A DNA stretch of 64,000 nucleotides. Origin: Thiobacillus sp. GTDB lineage: Bacteria > Pseudomonadota > Gammaproteobacteria > Burkholderiales > Thiobacillaceae. Where the stretch lies: contig WGNC01000006.1 of assembly GCA_016124745.1 (NCBI GenBank), positions 1 to 64,000 of the forward strand. The letters are read 5' to 3'. Below are positions 24,173-33,924 of this stretch, one piece after another (positions within the stretch are counted from its first letter, which is position 1; every line of letters begins with the position of its first letter). The translations under genes were made by a program, and so were the position numbers. Under the pieces are notes generated by a model. That model had not been told where the DNA came from. It did not search any database and saw nothing but the letters and a program-made list of their open reading frames with translations.

Positions 24173-24268
24173 GAATTGCCGACGACGAAAATATTCGTGG
24201 CTGGCACTCTGACTACCCGCACCTCGACCTTCGCTAACGTTTGGAAGCGTCTGGAAAACGATGGGGAT

Positions 24269-27166
24269 TCAACGTTTATTCTGTTTTGCAGCCCGGTCCA
24301 AATTCAGTGCCAGCAGGCGCTTGAGAATTTCCTCGTCGGGCATCGCTGGCGTGTAGTCGGTCCAGCCGTAGGCGGAGGCCACCGTGGCGTCGAGTTCGCG
24401 GTGGGCGTGGGCGAGCCAGGCCGGGTGGGCGTTGTAGAGGTTGGTGAGGGTGCGCTTTTTTAGCTCGGCCTCATGGCCGGGCTTGGCGACGGGGCGCAGC
24501 GGGAAGGCGGCCTGTTCCTCTTCCGGGGTGCGCACCCAGTCCACCCACTCCGACGGGTTGAGCCAGGCTTCGCGCTGGGCGTTGAGTTGCTTCGCGGCGG
24601 CGGCGATGGCTTCGGCCTGCGGTCCGGTGGTTGTGTTCCGTGGCGTCAGGCCAGCGGGGAAGGGGAAAGTCTCGAAGGTAGTGGTGGGAGTGTAGCGGGG
24701 GTCGTTGCCTTTCCCAAGCCATGTGCACAAGCCCAGAGACCAAAGTTCGTGGAAGCGGGAATGCAGGATGCCGAAGGTGGTGTCGTCGGAACGGGCGATA
24801 ACATCCAGAAGGTTCATCGCCAGTGTGGGGGCGCTACGCCAAGCAAAAATCCTGTGCTTTGAAACTATTGGCGTCACGATATATCTAGGAAGACCCTCAA
24901 TGGCTCGACGCATATCCGGGCGAGGCCGTTCGAAGAGCCACCAGTTCTCGCGTGTTCGGGCATTGCGATCCTTTTCACGCTCAGGCTTTACGTGTTCAAG
25001 CACATGTTGAAAAGGCACTTCATATTGCATGGCCTGATTTTGGGAGAGACCTGTGAAGTCAATAATCCATGTGTCGGAAGAGTTTCTGACAACATCGGTT
25101 GCGTTGATCCACGGAAACACAACATTGCTATTTGGCAGGCCGCTCGGATTGCCACCTTGCTTGAGAAGGTTTCTGGCCAGTTCTCCAGGAATATCAAAAC
25201 TTCCGTATTTTTTGATTCCTTCAAAGCAGGTTCCAGTGTTTTCCTTGAGCCGTTGAGCTTGTGTAAGATCAAGACCATCGGCACCAGCGGTCAGATCCGC
25301 ATGGATTCTTCCAGATGGCTGACCGTCGAGGGCGGCTCCCTCGCTATTTCCAAAGCACACCAGAGACACCCGTACCGCTGCGCCGTTGTTGACCCAGGCT
25401 ACATCGCTCCAGGCTTCGAAGATGGGTACGGTGGCGACGATGCGCTCCAGTACCCGGCGCGAGGCGCCGCCGCGTATCGAATTGGTGGCGACCAGCCCGA
25501 CGCGTTGCGTCTTGCCCGCTTCAATTTGCGCGCGGGCTTTCTCGAACCAGTAGGTGACGAAATCGGCACCGCCGGGCACGCGGCCGTCGTATCGCTTGCG
25601 CAGGTTATAGGTGTATTCGTCGCCCAGCTCAGCGCGCATTTTCTTGTCACCGAGAAAGGGTGGGTTGCCGACGATAGCATCGGCCTCGGGCCATTCCGGC
25701 TCGAAGGCGGCGACGAGCATGCTGTCCCGCTCCTGCCCGGCGTTTTCGACCACCACTCCCTCGTAGTGGGCCTGCAATACCGCGTCGCGGTTTTCGATAT
25801 GATCGAGCGGCTGCAGGATCGGGTCGCGCCGCAGCGCGTAGCCGTGCAAAAGCATCCACTGGATTTCGCCGATCCACACGGTGACGCGGGCGAGTTCGGC
25901 GGCGTAGAGATTGAGTTCGATGCCGAGCACGTTGGCCGGGCTGGTTTCGATCACCAGTTCGCGGTGCAGACCGAGGGATTCGGCTTCGAGGTTGGCACGG
26001 TGTTCCAAGTCTTTTAGAGTTTTCAGCGCCAAGTAGAGGAAGTTGCCGCTGCCGCAGGCGGGATCGAGCACGCGGTAGCCCTTGAGCCGCTGGATGAAGT
26101 GGATAAAGGCGGCCTGCGCGTCGTCGCGTGCGGTCTTGCTACCCTTGCCGCCTTGATTGTGCTTTTCCAGCAGCGCGGCGATCTGCATTTTGACGGCCTG
26201 CCATTCGGCCAGCAGGGGCGCCTCGATCACAGGTCGGATCAACTTGAGGATGGTGGCGGGGTCGGTGTAGTGCGCGCCGAGCTGGCTGCGCATGTCTGGG
26301 TTGAGGCCGCGCTCGAATAGGGTGCCGAGAATGGCGGGCTCGATCTCACCCCAGCCCATGCGAGCGGCGTCGAGCAACTGCACCACGTCTTCGGTGGTTA
26401 GCGGCGGCACCTCGATCTGCTCGAACAGGCCGCCGTTGAAATACGGAATGGTTTCCAACGCGAAGTCGCCGCCACGGCGCATGGCGGTGAACAATTCGGT
26501 GAGCCGGGACTGGGCTTTTGCACCGTCTGGGTTGGACTTGTCCAGCACCGTTTCGAACAGTTTTTCCGGCAGCAGGCGGGCGTCTTCGGCAAACATGCAG
26601 AACACGCACTGGATGAGGAAATGCGCAGTCTGCAACGGCGTGCGGCCTTGGGCATTGAGGCGTTCGGCCAGCTGGCCCATCTTGCGTGCGGCGTCTTCGG
26701 TGACGGCGTAGGTGGTGCGCTGCGGCTTGAAACGCTCAGGCGACTCGAACAGCCAGCGCAGCTTTTGCAGACTCTGTGGCTGGCCGATATCTTCCAGCGT
26801 GATGCTGTGAACTTCGGACGGGGTGCCGGTAAAGTGAGTGTGGATTTCAATACGGCTGCGGTCGGATACCACCAACAGCGGCGGGTTGTCGAGCGCGAGG
26901 GCGTAAGTCATCAATTGCTTCAACGCAACGCCAAGGTCTTTGCCCGGCGCCTTACTTTCCCAGGCGAAAAAGCCGCGCATCCATACATCGGCCCAACCAT
27001 GGCCAGCGCCGGTACGGGTTGCGCCTCGCTCGAAGCAGTAGTTCTCTGAATCATCGGGTTTCGCAACGCCCAAGAGATCACACAGATCCAGAAAGAAGGA
27101 TTGAGCGCCAGCTTTTTCAGAGAGGGGGTTGCCGTGCCATTTTGCAATGAAGGCTTGTGGTGTCAT
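24269..27166 (-). CDS. MmeI-like single-chain restriction-modification enzyme (type IIL)
   Basis: 965 residues. N-terminal nuclease: Asp60 and Glu70-Ser-Lys72 give the D-x9-E-x-K arrangement described for MmeI (WADVWMRGFFAWESK). Methyltransferase motif I LDPACGSGNFL is at about 367-377 and motif IV IVGNPPFLGDKKM at about 498-510; the target-recognition domain should follow at about 620-850. A helical spacer (about 155-350) joins the parts. Such proteins cut and methylate (N6-adenine) with one polypeptide, so no partner gene is needed and none is present. The frame is intact and full length for the family, so the system may be active. It could alternatively be a methyltransferase-only homologue if the nuclease is inactive. 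Confidence 0.8.
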   Translation of the reverse strand: MTPQAFIAKWHGNPLSEKAGAQSFFLDLCDLLGVAKPDDSENYCFERGATRTGAGHGWADVWMRGFFAWESKAPGKDLGVALKQLMTYALALDNPPLLVVSDRSRIEIHTHFTGTPSEVHSITLEDIGQPQSLQKLRWLFESPERFKPQRTTYAVTEDAARKMGQLAERLNAQGRTPLQTAHFLIQCVFCMFAEDARLLPEKLFETVLDKSNPDGAKAQSRLTELFTAMRRGGDFALETIPYFNGGLFEQIEVPPLTTEDVVQLLDAARMGWGEIEPAILGTLFERGLNPDMRSQLGAHYTDPATILKLIRPVIEAPLLAEWQAVKMQIAALLEKHNQGGKGSKTARDDAQAAFIHFIQRLKGYRVLDPACGSGNFLYLALKTLKDLEHRANLEAESLGLHRELVIETSPANVLGIELNLYAAELARVTVWIGEIQWMLLHGYALRRDPILQPLDHIENRDAVLQAHYEGVVVENAGQERDSMLVAAFEPEWPEADAIVGNPPFLGDKKMRAELGDEYTYNLRKRYDGRVPGGADFVTYWFEKARAQIEAGKTQRVGLVATNSIRGGASRRVLERIVATVPIFEAWSDVAWVNNGAAVRVSLVCFGNSEGAALDGQPSGRIHADLTAGADGLDLTQAQRLKENTGTCFEGIKKYGSFDIPGELARNLLKQGGNPSGLPNSNVVFPWINATDVVRNSSDTWIIDFTGLSQNQAMQYEVPFQHVLEHVKPEREKDRNARTRENWWLFERPRPDMRRAIEGLPRYIVTPIVSKHRIFAWRSAPTLAMNLLDVIARSDDTTFGILHSRFHELWSLGLCTWLGKGNDPRYTPTTTFETFPFPAGLTPRNTTTGPQAEAIAAAAKQLNAQREAWLNPSEWVDWVRTPEEEQAAFPLRPVAKPGHEAELKKRTLTNLYNAHPAWLAHAHRELDATVASAYGWTDYTPAMPDEEILKRLLALNLDRAAKQNKR

Positions 27167-27370
27167 GGCGCGATGCTACCAAACTAGGTGAAAAGTTGTC
27201 GGTGTGATGGTGAATCCAAAAAGGAAGCTCTCGCCAGAATGCCTAGCCAGTCATTACAGATGAACCCGAAACAGCGCAAGAAATCTGCGCAAGGTATTTT
27301 AAGTGGCGTCAGCCCTGCCCGGCGCACCCAAGAGTATGGCAAATTCCCCAGCAAGCCTGCCAAGAGCTGC

Positions 27371-28348
27371 TCAGCGTAATCTCGTTGAGCGAAATAGGGT
27401 TCGATTTCCATCAGAATCGTTTGATGATGCCCCGACATTGTTCCTGGGGTGGGACTTTGCGTGAAGCGTAACCAATCGTTTGGTAGCAACGAATGTGTAG
27501 ATCTGAGTCGTGCTGATACAGGCATGTCCCAGCAGTTTCTGGATAACCCGCAAATCAGCGCCGGCATCCAGTAGGTGGGTGGCAAAAGCGTGCCGGATGC
27601 TGTGAGTGCTGAGAGGCCTGAGGATGCTGTTGTTCTCGGCATGCTTTTTCACGACCAGTCGAAGGGTGCTTGTGTTTAACTTCTTGCCTCGTACCGAGAG
27701 GAAAACATAATTGCAGCGGGAATCTCGCCTGAATGCGGGTCTCGATCTGCTTAGATACAGATCAAGCCAGAACGAGGCTTCTTCGCCATACACAACAAGG
27801 CGCTCCTTGTTCCCTTTCCCACAAACGCGAATTACCCGGTTTCTGAAATCAATATCACCGATTTCGAGACCTGACAGCTCTGCGGCCCTTAAGCCGGTCG
27901 CATAGAGCAATTCGAGCAAGGCTTTGTCGCGCAGGCCCTGATGAGAATTGAGATCGGTAATATCGAGCAGCGTTGCAACCTCATCCTGAGTCGGGGTATT
28001 CGGTAGTTTTCGCGGGATTTTGATCTTGCCAAGCGGCACGGTCGGGTCTTGTGAAACCAACCCGTTGGACGTGAGATATCGGTAAAAGCGCCGCAGCGAA
28101 GCTGAATAGCGAGCGACGCTTCGAGGGCTGATCTTTCTCTCAAGCAGGCTTGCCAGCCATTCATCAATATCCAGGATCTGCGCCTGGAGTAACGTCTTTC
28201 CGTTATGCCCCGACAGCCATGATGAGAAACCGATTAGATCGGCTCGGTAGGCAGCGATTGTTTTGTCTGCGAGGCCATGGCTAAGCCATAGATCATTGCA
28301 GAACTGCTCCATATATGGGGGCAGGCATTTTGAGGGTGCGGAACCCAT
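27371..28348 (-). CDS. XerC/XerD-like tyrosine recombinase
   Basis: 325 residues. The N-terminal SAM-like DNA-binding domain (about 10-95) is followed by the catalytic domain with Arg in YATGLRAAELSGL, the His-x-x-Arg of STHSIRHAFATHLL, His in LGHACISTTQ and the Tyr nucleophile in QIYTFVATKRL. The usual end (LHAKSHPR) is extended by about 25 residues. It could be a second copy of a Xer protein or an element integrase; location beside defence genes favours the latter. The 200 bases to its right hold no gene. Confidence 0.8.
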   Translation of the reverse strand: MGSAPSKCLPPYMEQFCNDLWLSHGLADKTIAAYRADLIGFSSWLSGHNGKTLLQAQILDIDEWLASLLERKISPRSVARYSASLRRFYRYLTSNGLVSQDPTVPLGKIKIPRKLPNTPTQDEVATLLDITDLNSHQGLRDKALLELLYATGLRAAELSGLEIGDIDFRNRVIRVCGKGNKERLVVYGEEASFWLDLYLSRSRPAFRRDSRCNYVFLSVRGKKLNTSTLRLVVKKHAENNSILRPLSTHSIRHAFATHLLDAGADLRVIQKLLGHACISTTQIYTFVATKRLVTLHAKSHPRNNVGASSNDSDGNRTLFRSTRLR

Positions 28349-28606
28349 GTGTTTTTCGCCTTTCTTGTTTTAATCCCTTCGGCTCCGCAACTGCAAGGGG
28401 GTAATTATTCAGCTTGTTATTTCCGCCACTCCCATGACGGTAAAGGATTCAAGTCAGACCACAGCCTTCGCATGTTCATTCTTGAATCGAATCCTGATCG
28501 CGCATAAATCTCGCGACCCTCAACATGCCGATCATTTTCGTTCTTTTTATAATGGCACGCCAGTCTTCAGCCTATTTGCCTTCCTGTCTGTTCGTTCATT
28601 CCTGGC
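28349..28606. other. Non-coding stretch between recombinase and AbiE operon
   Basis: Divergent region, about 260 bases, with no supported gene. It is relatively A/T-rich near 28380-28560 compared with its flanks. The abiE promoter follows at 28608. Confidence 0.4.
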
Positions 28607-28607
28607 C

Positions 28608-28649
28608 TTGCCTGTGTCCGAAATGTGTATATAATTATCGGACAAGGAG
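28608..28649 (+). promoter_or_regulatory. abiE promoter, operator and ribosome site
   Basis: -35 TTGCCT (28608-28613), 16-base spacer, -10 TATAAT (28630-28635). A perfect 7-base inverted repeat, TGTCCGA (28615-28621) and TCGGACA (28638-28644), flanks the -10 box. AbiEi antitoxins repress their operon by binding inverted repeats, so this is the probable operator. AAGGAG (28644-28649) is the ribosome site for the ATG at 28656. Confidence 0.7.
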
Positions 28650-28655
28650 CCAGTC

Positions 28656-29333
28656 ATGCTCAATCCGACGCCCGTCATCAAATCGCAGGTGATGCAACGC
28701 ATCAACCAGGCACCGGCAGCCAAAGTGTGGACGCCGGTGGATTTTCTCGACCTGGGTAGCCGCGACGCGGTGGACAAAACGCTCCAGCGCATGGTCGCCA
28801 GCAATGATCTGCGTCGCATCGATCGAGGACTGTACGACCAGCCCCGGATGAACGCCCTCACTGGCCAGCCAACCGCACCTGATTATCGCAGCGTGATCGA
28901 TGCCGTCGGTCGCCGCGACCAGGTGCGCGTTTTGATTGACGGGATGACCGCCGCCAACGACCTGGGCCTGACCAATGCGGTACCGGGGCAGGTCATCGTC
29001 CATACGGATGGTCGGCTGCGACCGATCCAGTTGGGCAAATTGACCCTTCAGTTCAAACTGACGGCGCCAAGCAAGCTCTACTGGGCGGACCGTCCAGCCA
29101 TGCGGGTGGTGCAAGCCCTGTACTGGCTCCGCGATGGCCTGAAGGATGGTGCCCAGATCGATCAGGATGCGATTCAGGCCAAGCTCATTCGGCTACTGCA
29201 GGACGCAAGCCAGGGAAGCGTGATTCGTGATGATCTGCGATCCGGTTTACACACTGTGCCGTCGTGGATGCAACAGTGGATTCGCGATCTGCTTGCCCGG
29301 TCCGAGCAGGCAAGCACCAAGGCTTCACCGTGA
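28656..29333 (+). CDS. AbiEi-like antitoxin (DUF6088 family)
   Basis: 225 residues. The N-terminal winged helix (VWTPVDFLDLGSRDAVDKTL, then DLRRIDRGLYDQPRM) and the following domain (VLIDGMTAANDLGLTNAVPG) are typical of AbiEi/DUF6088 proteins. These are type IV antitoxins that repress their own promoter and counteract the nucleotidyltransferase toxin. The stop codon overlaps the toxin's GTG start. Confidence 0.75.
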   Translation: MLNPTPVIKSQVMQRINQAPAAKVWTPVDFLDLGSRDAVDKTLQRMVASNDLRRIDRGLYDQPRMNALTGQPTAPDYRSVIDAVGRRDQVRVLIDGMTAANDLGLTNAVPGQVIVHTDGRLRPIQLGKLTLQFKLTAPSKLYWADRPAMRVVQALYWLRDGLKDGAQIDQDAIQAKLIRLLQDASQGSVIRDDLRSGLHTVPSWMQQWIRDLLARSEQASTKASP

Positions 29334-30391
29334 ACGCCGGTTTCATTCGCATCATCGCCGCCTCTCCCGAGGATCGTCGCGGCCTGTTCCTGGCAACCGC
29401 CACCAGGCTCGGCACGCCGATCCAGAATGTGGAGAAGGATTTCTGGGTGTCCTGGGTGCTGGACCTGCTGTTCAACGGCCGCGACACCGGCGAGCCACGC
29501 CTGCTCTTCAAGGGCGGGACATCGCTGTCCAAGGCCTACGGGCTGATCTCCCGGTTTTCTGAAGACATCGATATCACGGTGTTCCGGGAAGACATTGGCC
29601 AGGACATCCAGGTTGGCGACCTGGAAGGTCTCTCGGGCAAGCAGCAACGCCTCCTGCTGGAAGCCATCAAGCAAGCCTGCCAGGCTTACATCCAGGGCAC
29701 ACTCAAAGCGCGTTTGAACCGGCAGATCGAGGCAGCATTTCGCGAAGCGGGAGTATCGCTTGCAGAAGTCCCCGTGGTTCACGATCCTGACGACCCGGAT
29801 CAACAGACACTGCTGGTACGTTATCCCTCAGTCAGCACGGGTGTCGACGAATATGTGAAGCCAACGGTCAAGATCGAAGCCGGAGCCAAGTCGGCTCTGG
29901 ACCCGCACCGTTTCGCCACCATTCAACCCTATGTTGCCGACGACGTGCCGGCGGCCGATCTCGTCGTGCCGGACGTCGTCACCATCGATGCCGAGCGCAC
30001 TTTCTGGGATAAGGTCGTGATCCTGCATGGCCTGCGTCGTTGGCATGACAACCGGGGGGTGTTACGCCAGCATGGCCATCGTGTATCAAGGCATTACTAC
30101 GACATCTACAAGCTGACGCGTTCTCCGGTAGGGCAACTGGCAGCCAGGGATCATGTACTGGCTCTCGACTGTGCGCGTCACGCACTAATGTTCTTCAACA
30201 GCGCGGACCTGGATCTGCTGCATGCCCGGCCCGGTTCATTTGCGATCACACCGACCCCCGGGATGGTGGATGCGCTCAGGCGTGATTACCAGGCGATGAC
30301 CGGGATGATTTTTGGGGAGGTGCCCGATTTTGCCGAGGTGCTTGATGCCACTCGGCAGCTTGAGCAGGTGATCAACCAAGGGATCCCATGA
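29330..30391 (+). CDS. AbiEii/AbiGii-family nucleotidyltransferase toxin
   Basis: 353 residues from the GTG at 29330, which overlaps the antitoxin stop (GTGA); an ATG at 29264 would overlap it by 70 bases. The nucleotidyltransferase motif is clear: LFKGGTSLSKAYG followed by SEDIDITVF (the D-x-D metal site). AbiEii toxins transfer nucleotides to tRNA acceptor ends or other targets and cause growth arrest, giving phage resistance by abortive infection. The frame is intact. Confidence 0.8.
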   Translation: MNAGFIRIIAASPEDRRGLFLATATRLGTPIQNVEKDFWVSWVLDLLFNGRDTGEPRLLFKGGTSLSKAYGLISRFSEDIDITVFREDIGQDIQVGDLEGLSGKQQRLLLEAIKQACQAYIQGTLKARLNRQIEAAFREAGVSLAEVPVVHDPDDPDQQTLLVRYPSVSTGVDEYVKPTVKIEAGAKSALDPHRFATIQPYVADDVPAADLVVPDVVTIDAERTFWDKVVILHGLRRWHDNRGVLRQHGHRVSRHYYDIYKLTRSPVGQLAARDHVLALDCARHALMFFNSADLDLLHARPGSFAITPTPGMVDALRRDYQAMTGMIFGEVPDFAEVLDATRQLEQVINQGIP

Positions 30392-30456
30392 TCTGCGCGT
30401 GCACGATGTTCAGCGTTCTATCGTCTGCCAGAGCCCAACAGAATTGGCATGGCCAT

Positions 30457-32382
30457 TCAGCTGACCCTGGTGCCCGGTTGTGTTTCTATTTTCAGGCTGT
30501 CATCCAGTAGCAGAAACAGCACCTCGTCGTCCGTAGACGTGTATATGCTGGTGGTTGCCACGCTGGCGTGTCCGAGCAGGCGCTGGATCATGTTGACCGG
30601 CATCGTCTCTGCGGAATGCGCGCCGCGCGTGTGTCTCAGCCAGTGCGTCGAGGCATTCGCCATCTTTTTGGCATCGTCATGATGCCCCTGCGTGGCAAGC
30701 TCTGCAGCCGCTTCCCTGAAGAACACCTTCAAGGCCTTGTACAGCGTCGTGGGATCCAGGGTACCCGTATCCTGCCCAAGCCGCAGCCGGGCGATCAGGG
30801 GAATATCTCCAGGATTATCCAGCGGGTCGACATTCAGGCCCCGCCAGGCCAGGTAATCGCGTAATGCATCCATCACCATGCCGGGCATCGGGACTGCACG
30901 CCATTTGCCACCTTTGCCGAGCACTTTCAGCATCCAGCGGACTCCCAGATCTTTCCTAAGCGGGACCGAATAGAGTCTCCCCAAGCGGGCATCCACCAGT
31001 TCGGCGAGCCGTAGCCCCGTGGCATAGGAGAAGGGGAGCACGAAGTGCAAGCGCCGAATGGATTCGCCCATAGGCTGCCTGTGCAGATACTCCATGAGAA
31101 ATGCCCACTGGCTGCGTGTGAAAGCGTGCGTCAACTCCAAATCAGGCGCGGTGGCCACGCCCATCACCCGCTGTGGTGGCGGTACGCCGTCCCATGGATT
31201 GCTGTCGAGATAACGCACCTTGGCAAGCCACTCGAATAGGGATTTGAGGATGGTATGGGCCTGGATTTGGCTGCGCAGCGAGGCAGCTCCCTCGAATGGC
31301 CGCCAGTTGGCAGACCAGCGCGGTGTGCTGCGCTTTGACATCCATTCCGCCTGGGGAAGACGCCATGGCCATGCCTCCGGCAATGTGCGGCCGAGCCCGC
31401 CCAGCCAATCCCGGTAAGCAATGGCATCCTCGATCGACAGCGACGACAGGGCGCGTCCGCGCTCCATGATCGACCAGATCAGGAGTCGCTCTGCCTCGCG
31501 GCGATAGGCGCGCTCGGTATTCGGATTCGACGCGCGCGCTTTCAACCAGGCCTGGATCGCCTGATGGTCATTTTCAGCAATGATGCGGCTGCGGCCGAGG
31601 CCACGGTTCTCGCCGAGTGAGCCATCCAGTTCCGCCGGCGTCGAGAACGATTCCAGCGGCATGATGGCGGTGGCTGAGGGCCGGGTCAGTGCGATTTGAG
31701 ACAGCGACCGAAGCGGGGCGAGCCCCTGGGGCGCCATGACACCCAGACTGCCTTCGTGGGTGGCAAGCCAGGTCACGAGCCGGCGCGCACCTTTTTCGCC
31801 GAGGTGCGGAACGGACACCCACCAGCGGTAGCCCTGCGTGCGGACGCGCTGATGGAGCGCCTCAATGGTAGGGACGCCGGCGAGAATGAGCCTGGCAGCG
31901 AGTCGATCGTCAAACCAGGCTGCAACCGGGTCTTGCGGCTGCGGGTCGGTGGCGAGCAGTTCCTCCATCCACACCAGCGCCGCTAGTTGGCGTTCGACCA
32001 GTCGGGCGTAGCGTCTCGCGCGACGGTCGATGCTCTGTGGATAGGCCTCGACGTACATCGCGGTCAGCTCCTTCTCCGAATAGAAGTGATCGGGGTCGTT
32101 TTCTTCGCGGAAGGTTTCGAGCGAGGGGAGGGCGGTCGTTGACCGGATTGCTTCGGGCAGGGTGCCGAGCGGCAGGCGCAGCAGCCTGGCCAGCGCATGT
32201 CGGCCATGCCGGCGGGCAGCCATCGTCAGGGCTTGCTGGATCCAGGTCAGTGTGGAACGCGCGACGCGCTGATCGAGGCCGGATTCGAGGTAGCGATCCG
32301 CTGCGAGCTTGAGGTCGAGGCCCTGCAACCAGCCGCGGTAGAAGGCGAGGTGGTGGCGGCCGATTTTGCGTGTGGATTCCAT
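30457..32382 (-). CDS. Large tyrosine recombinase (phage-integrase family, extended N-terminus)
   Basis: 641 residues. The first roughly 300 residues form the extended N-terminal region found in a group of long integrases (LAADRYLESGLDQRVARSTL, YARLVERQLAALVWMEELL). The catalytic domain has Arg in YATGLRLAELVDAR, the His-x-x-Arg of HWLRHTRGAHS, His in LGHASVATTS and Tyr in SIYTSTDDE. These proteins often mark genomic islands. No attachment site could be identified. The adjacent DNA to the right carries an IS3 relic. Confidence 0.75.
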   Translation of the reverse strand: MESTRKIGRHHLAFYRGWLQGLDLKLAADRYLESGLDQRVARSTLTWIQQALTMAARRHGRHALARLLRLPLGTLPEAIRSTTALPSLETFREENDPDHFYSEKELTAMYVEAYPQSIDRRARRYARLVERQLAALVWMEELLATDPQPQDPVAAWFDDRLAARLILAGVPTIEALHQRVRTQGYRWWVSVPHLGEKGARRLVTWLATHEGSLGVMAPQGLAPLRSLSQIALTRPSATAIMPLESFSTPAELDGSLGENRGLGRSRIIAENDHQAIQAWLKARASNPNTERAYRREAERLLIWSIMERGRALSSLSIEDAIAYRDWLGGLGRTLPEAWPWRLPQAEWMSKRSTPRWSANWRPFEGAASLRSQIQAHTILKSLFEWLAKVRYLDSNPWDGVPPPQRVMGVATAPDLELTHAFTRSQWAFLMEYLHRQPMGESIRRLHFVLPFSYATGLRLAELVDARLGRLYSVPLRKDLGVRWMLKVLGKGGKWRAVPMPGMVMDALRDYLAWRGLNVDPLDNPGDIPLIARLRLGQDTGTLDPTTLYKALKVFFREAAAELATQGHHDDAKKMANASTHWLRHTRGAHSAETMPVNMIQRLLGHASVATTSIYTSTDDEVLFLLLDDSLKIETQPGTRVS

Positions 32383-32499
32383 GGCTAACTGACTGAAATC
32401 AAGGGTAAACCGGAAATATAGGCCATAACCCCATGAGATAAATCATAAAATAAGCATTCTTGATAATAAACCTTATCATGAACCGCATATGTCATGACA

Positions 32500-33050
32500 C
32501 CAGATGCCATTTGCTCATGCTGGCGACTAGATTGCGCGACTTCAGGAAGGCCTGCCAGTCGTGGCTGCCAACTGGCTGCCCTGATCTGGATGATGACGGG
32601 TTCGGCAGGCTGATGCCGCCAGACCGCCATCAACAGCGCGTTGATCGCCAGCTCCCGATCCATGCATGACCGCGCCCACCACTTGACGTGAGAAGAGATC
32701 GAGCACCACGACGAGATACAACCGCCTCGTAAGTTCAGGTATAGGAGATGTCGGCCACCCAGACATCGGTTCGGTCACGCCGAACTGCTGCTGTAGATGG
32801 TTCAGCGCCACCACCAATGGGCGGCCATGCCGTAGCCCGGGGCGGCGGCAATAGCCGGTCTGCGAACGCAGGCCTTTTGATTTCACCAGGCGATGAACCC
32901 GGTGTTTGCCGCAGGTCTCGCCTACCTCGCGCAAATCGTCGGAGATCTTGCGGTAGCCGTAGACACTACCGCTTTCCAGCCGGAATTGCTTGATCAGTCC
33001 AGTGAGGCGCTGGTCTGGCGGGCGTCATCTACTAATCCGATGGTAGACCG
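32500..33050 (-). pseudogene. Decayed IS3-family OrfB transposase
   Basis: Pieces of an IS3 transposase can be read in different frames: GETCGKHRVHRLVKSKGLRS, LYLVVVLDLFSRQVVG, DRELAINALLMAVWRHQ, and HHPDQGSQ. At least two frameshifts separate them, and the end and OrfA are missing. It cannot make an active transposase. It lies between the large recombinase and the chromosomal genes, so it may mark the island edge. Confidence 0.75.
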
Positions 33051-33255
33051 GGTCTGCCTGCTCTGCTGCTGCAGGTGTTCGATGCCGAAGTCAGGATGCT
33101 GCGCCAGCACGGCACGCAGGCTCGGCACGCGCACCGCGATCATTCCTGATCCGCCGGGCTGATGTGGTGTGGACGTGGACAACTACCCACGTTTTTTGTT
33201 GAAAGGAATTTGCATATCCAGCCAAGGCAGAGATATAGTAAGCTAACCAACTAAT

Positions 33256-33831
33256 ATGGAGTTGATAGTGCCCGAGATGCCGGACAAGAAGGCGCGCCTG
33301 ACCGATGCTGCGGCCGATCTCATCTACCGTAAGGGATTTGCCCACACCACGTTGGCGGATATCGCGGCTGCTGCGAAAGTGGCGCTGGGCAGCGTCTACT
33401 ACTACTTCAAGTCCAGGAACGACGTGGCGCGGGCGATCTTGGAACGCCGGCAGTTCGAGATCGAACAGCTGTTCGAAAAAATAGACCGTCTGCAGACGCC
33501 GCGTGAAAGGCTGCGGGCACTGGTCGAGGTATGGATCGAGACGCGCGATAACGATGCCCGCTATGGCTGTCCGATCGGCAGTCTCTGCCATGAACTAGCC
33601 AAGGGCCGCGGCCCACTCAGTGGTGAGGCGGCTGAGCCGTTCAAGATGCTGCTCGGCTGGTGCGAAGTGCAGTTCCGCCTGCTGGGCAAACCCGACCAGG
33701 AAGCCGTAGCGCTGGGGCTGCACCTGGTGGCTGCGTTGCAGGGCATCAGCCTGATCGCCAACGCGCTCGGAGACCCCGACACGATTCTGGCAGAAGCCGC
33801 TTACCTTGGTGACTGGCTGCGCGATGTTTGA
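33256..33831 (+). CDS. TetR-family transcriptional regulator
   Basis: 191 residues. The N-terminal HTH is clear: AADLIYRKGFAHTTLADIAA, then KVALGSVYYYFKSRNDV. The C-terminal ligand domain contains Cys residues (YGCPIGSLCHELAKG). The ATG at 33256 has no ribosome site; a GTG at 33268 with GGAG at 33258-33261 may be the true start. It is 94 bases from a gene for an exported DsrE-like protein, so it may regulate the pair downstream; no clear operator was found. Confidence 0.8.
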   Translation: MELIVPEMPDKKARLTDAAADLIYRKGFAHTTLADIAAAAKVALGSVYYYFKSRNDVARAILERRQFEIEQLFEKIDRLQTPRERLRALVEVWIETRDNDARYGCPIGSLCHELAKGRGPLSGEAAEPFKMLLGWCEVQFRLLGKPDQEAVALGLHLVAALQGISLIANALGDPDTILAEAAYLGDWLRDV

Positions 33832-33924
33832 GCCACCCGTCGCAGGCAGATGCATTTCAAGCCCCGGTTTACGTGCGCAGCCGGCGGAGCAGTACGAGCA
33901 CACCCCCTATCCGGAGACAAGACT

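Noticed and set aside
24992..26017. 341-codon plus-strand frame opposite the MmeI-like gene
   Set aside because: Antisense shadow of a clear protein family on the minus strand; its translation has no recognisable motif.
27184..27642. 152-codon minus-strand frame overlapping the XerD-like gene
   Set aside because: Shadow of the recombinase over most of its length; the remainder (27184-27370) shows no family resemblance.
33230..33256. Possible TetR operator before 33256
   Set aside because: Only 4-base arms (TAGT/ACTA) could be found, which is not above chance.
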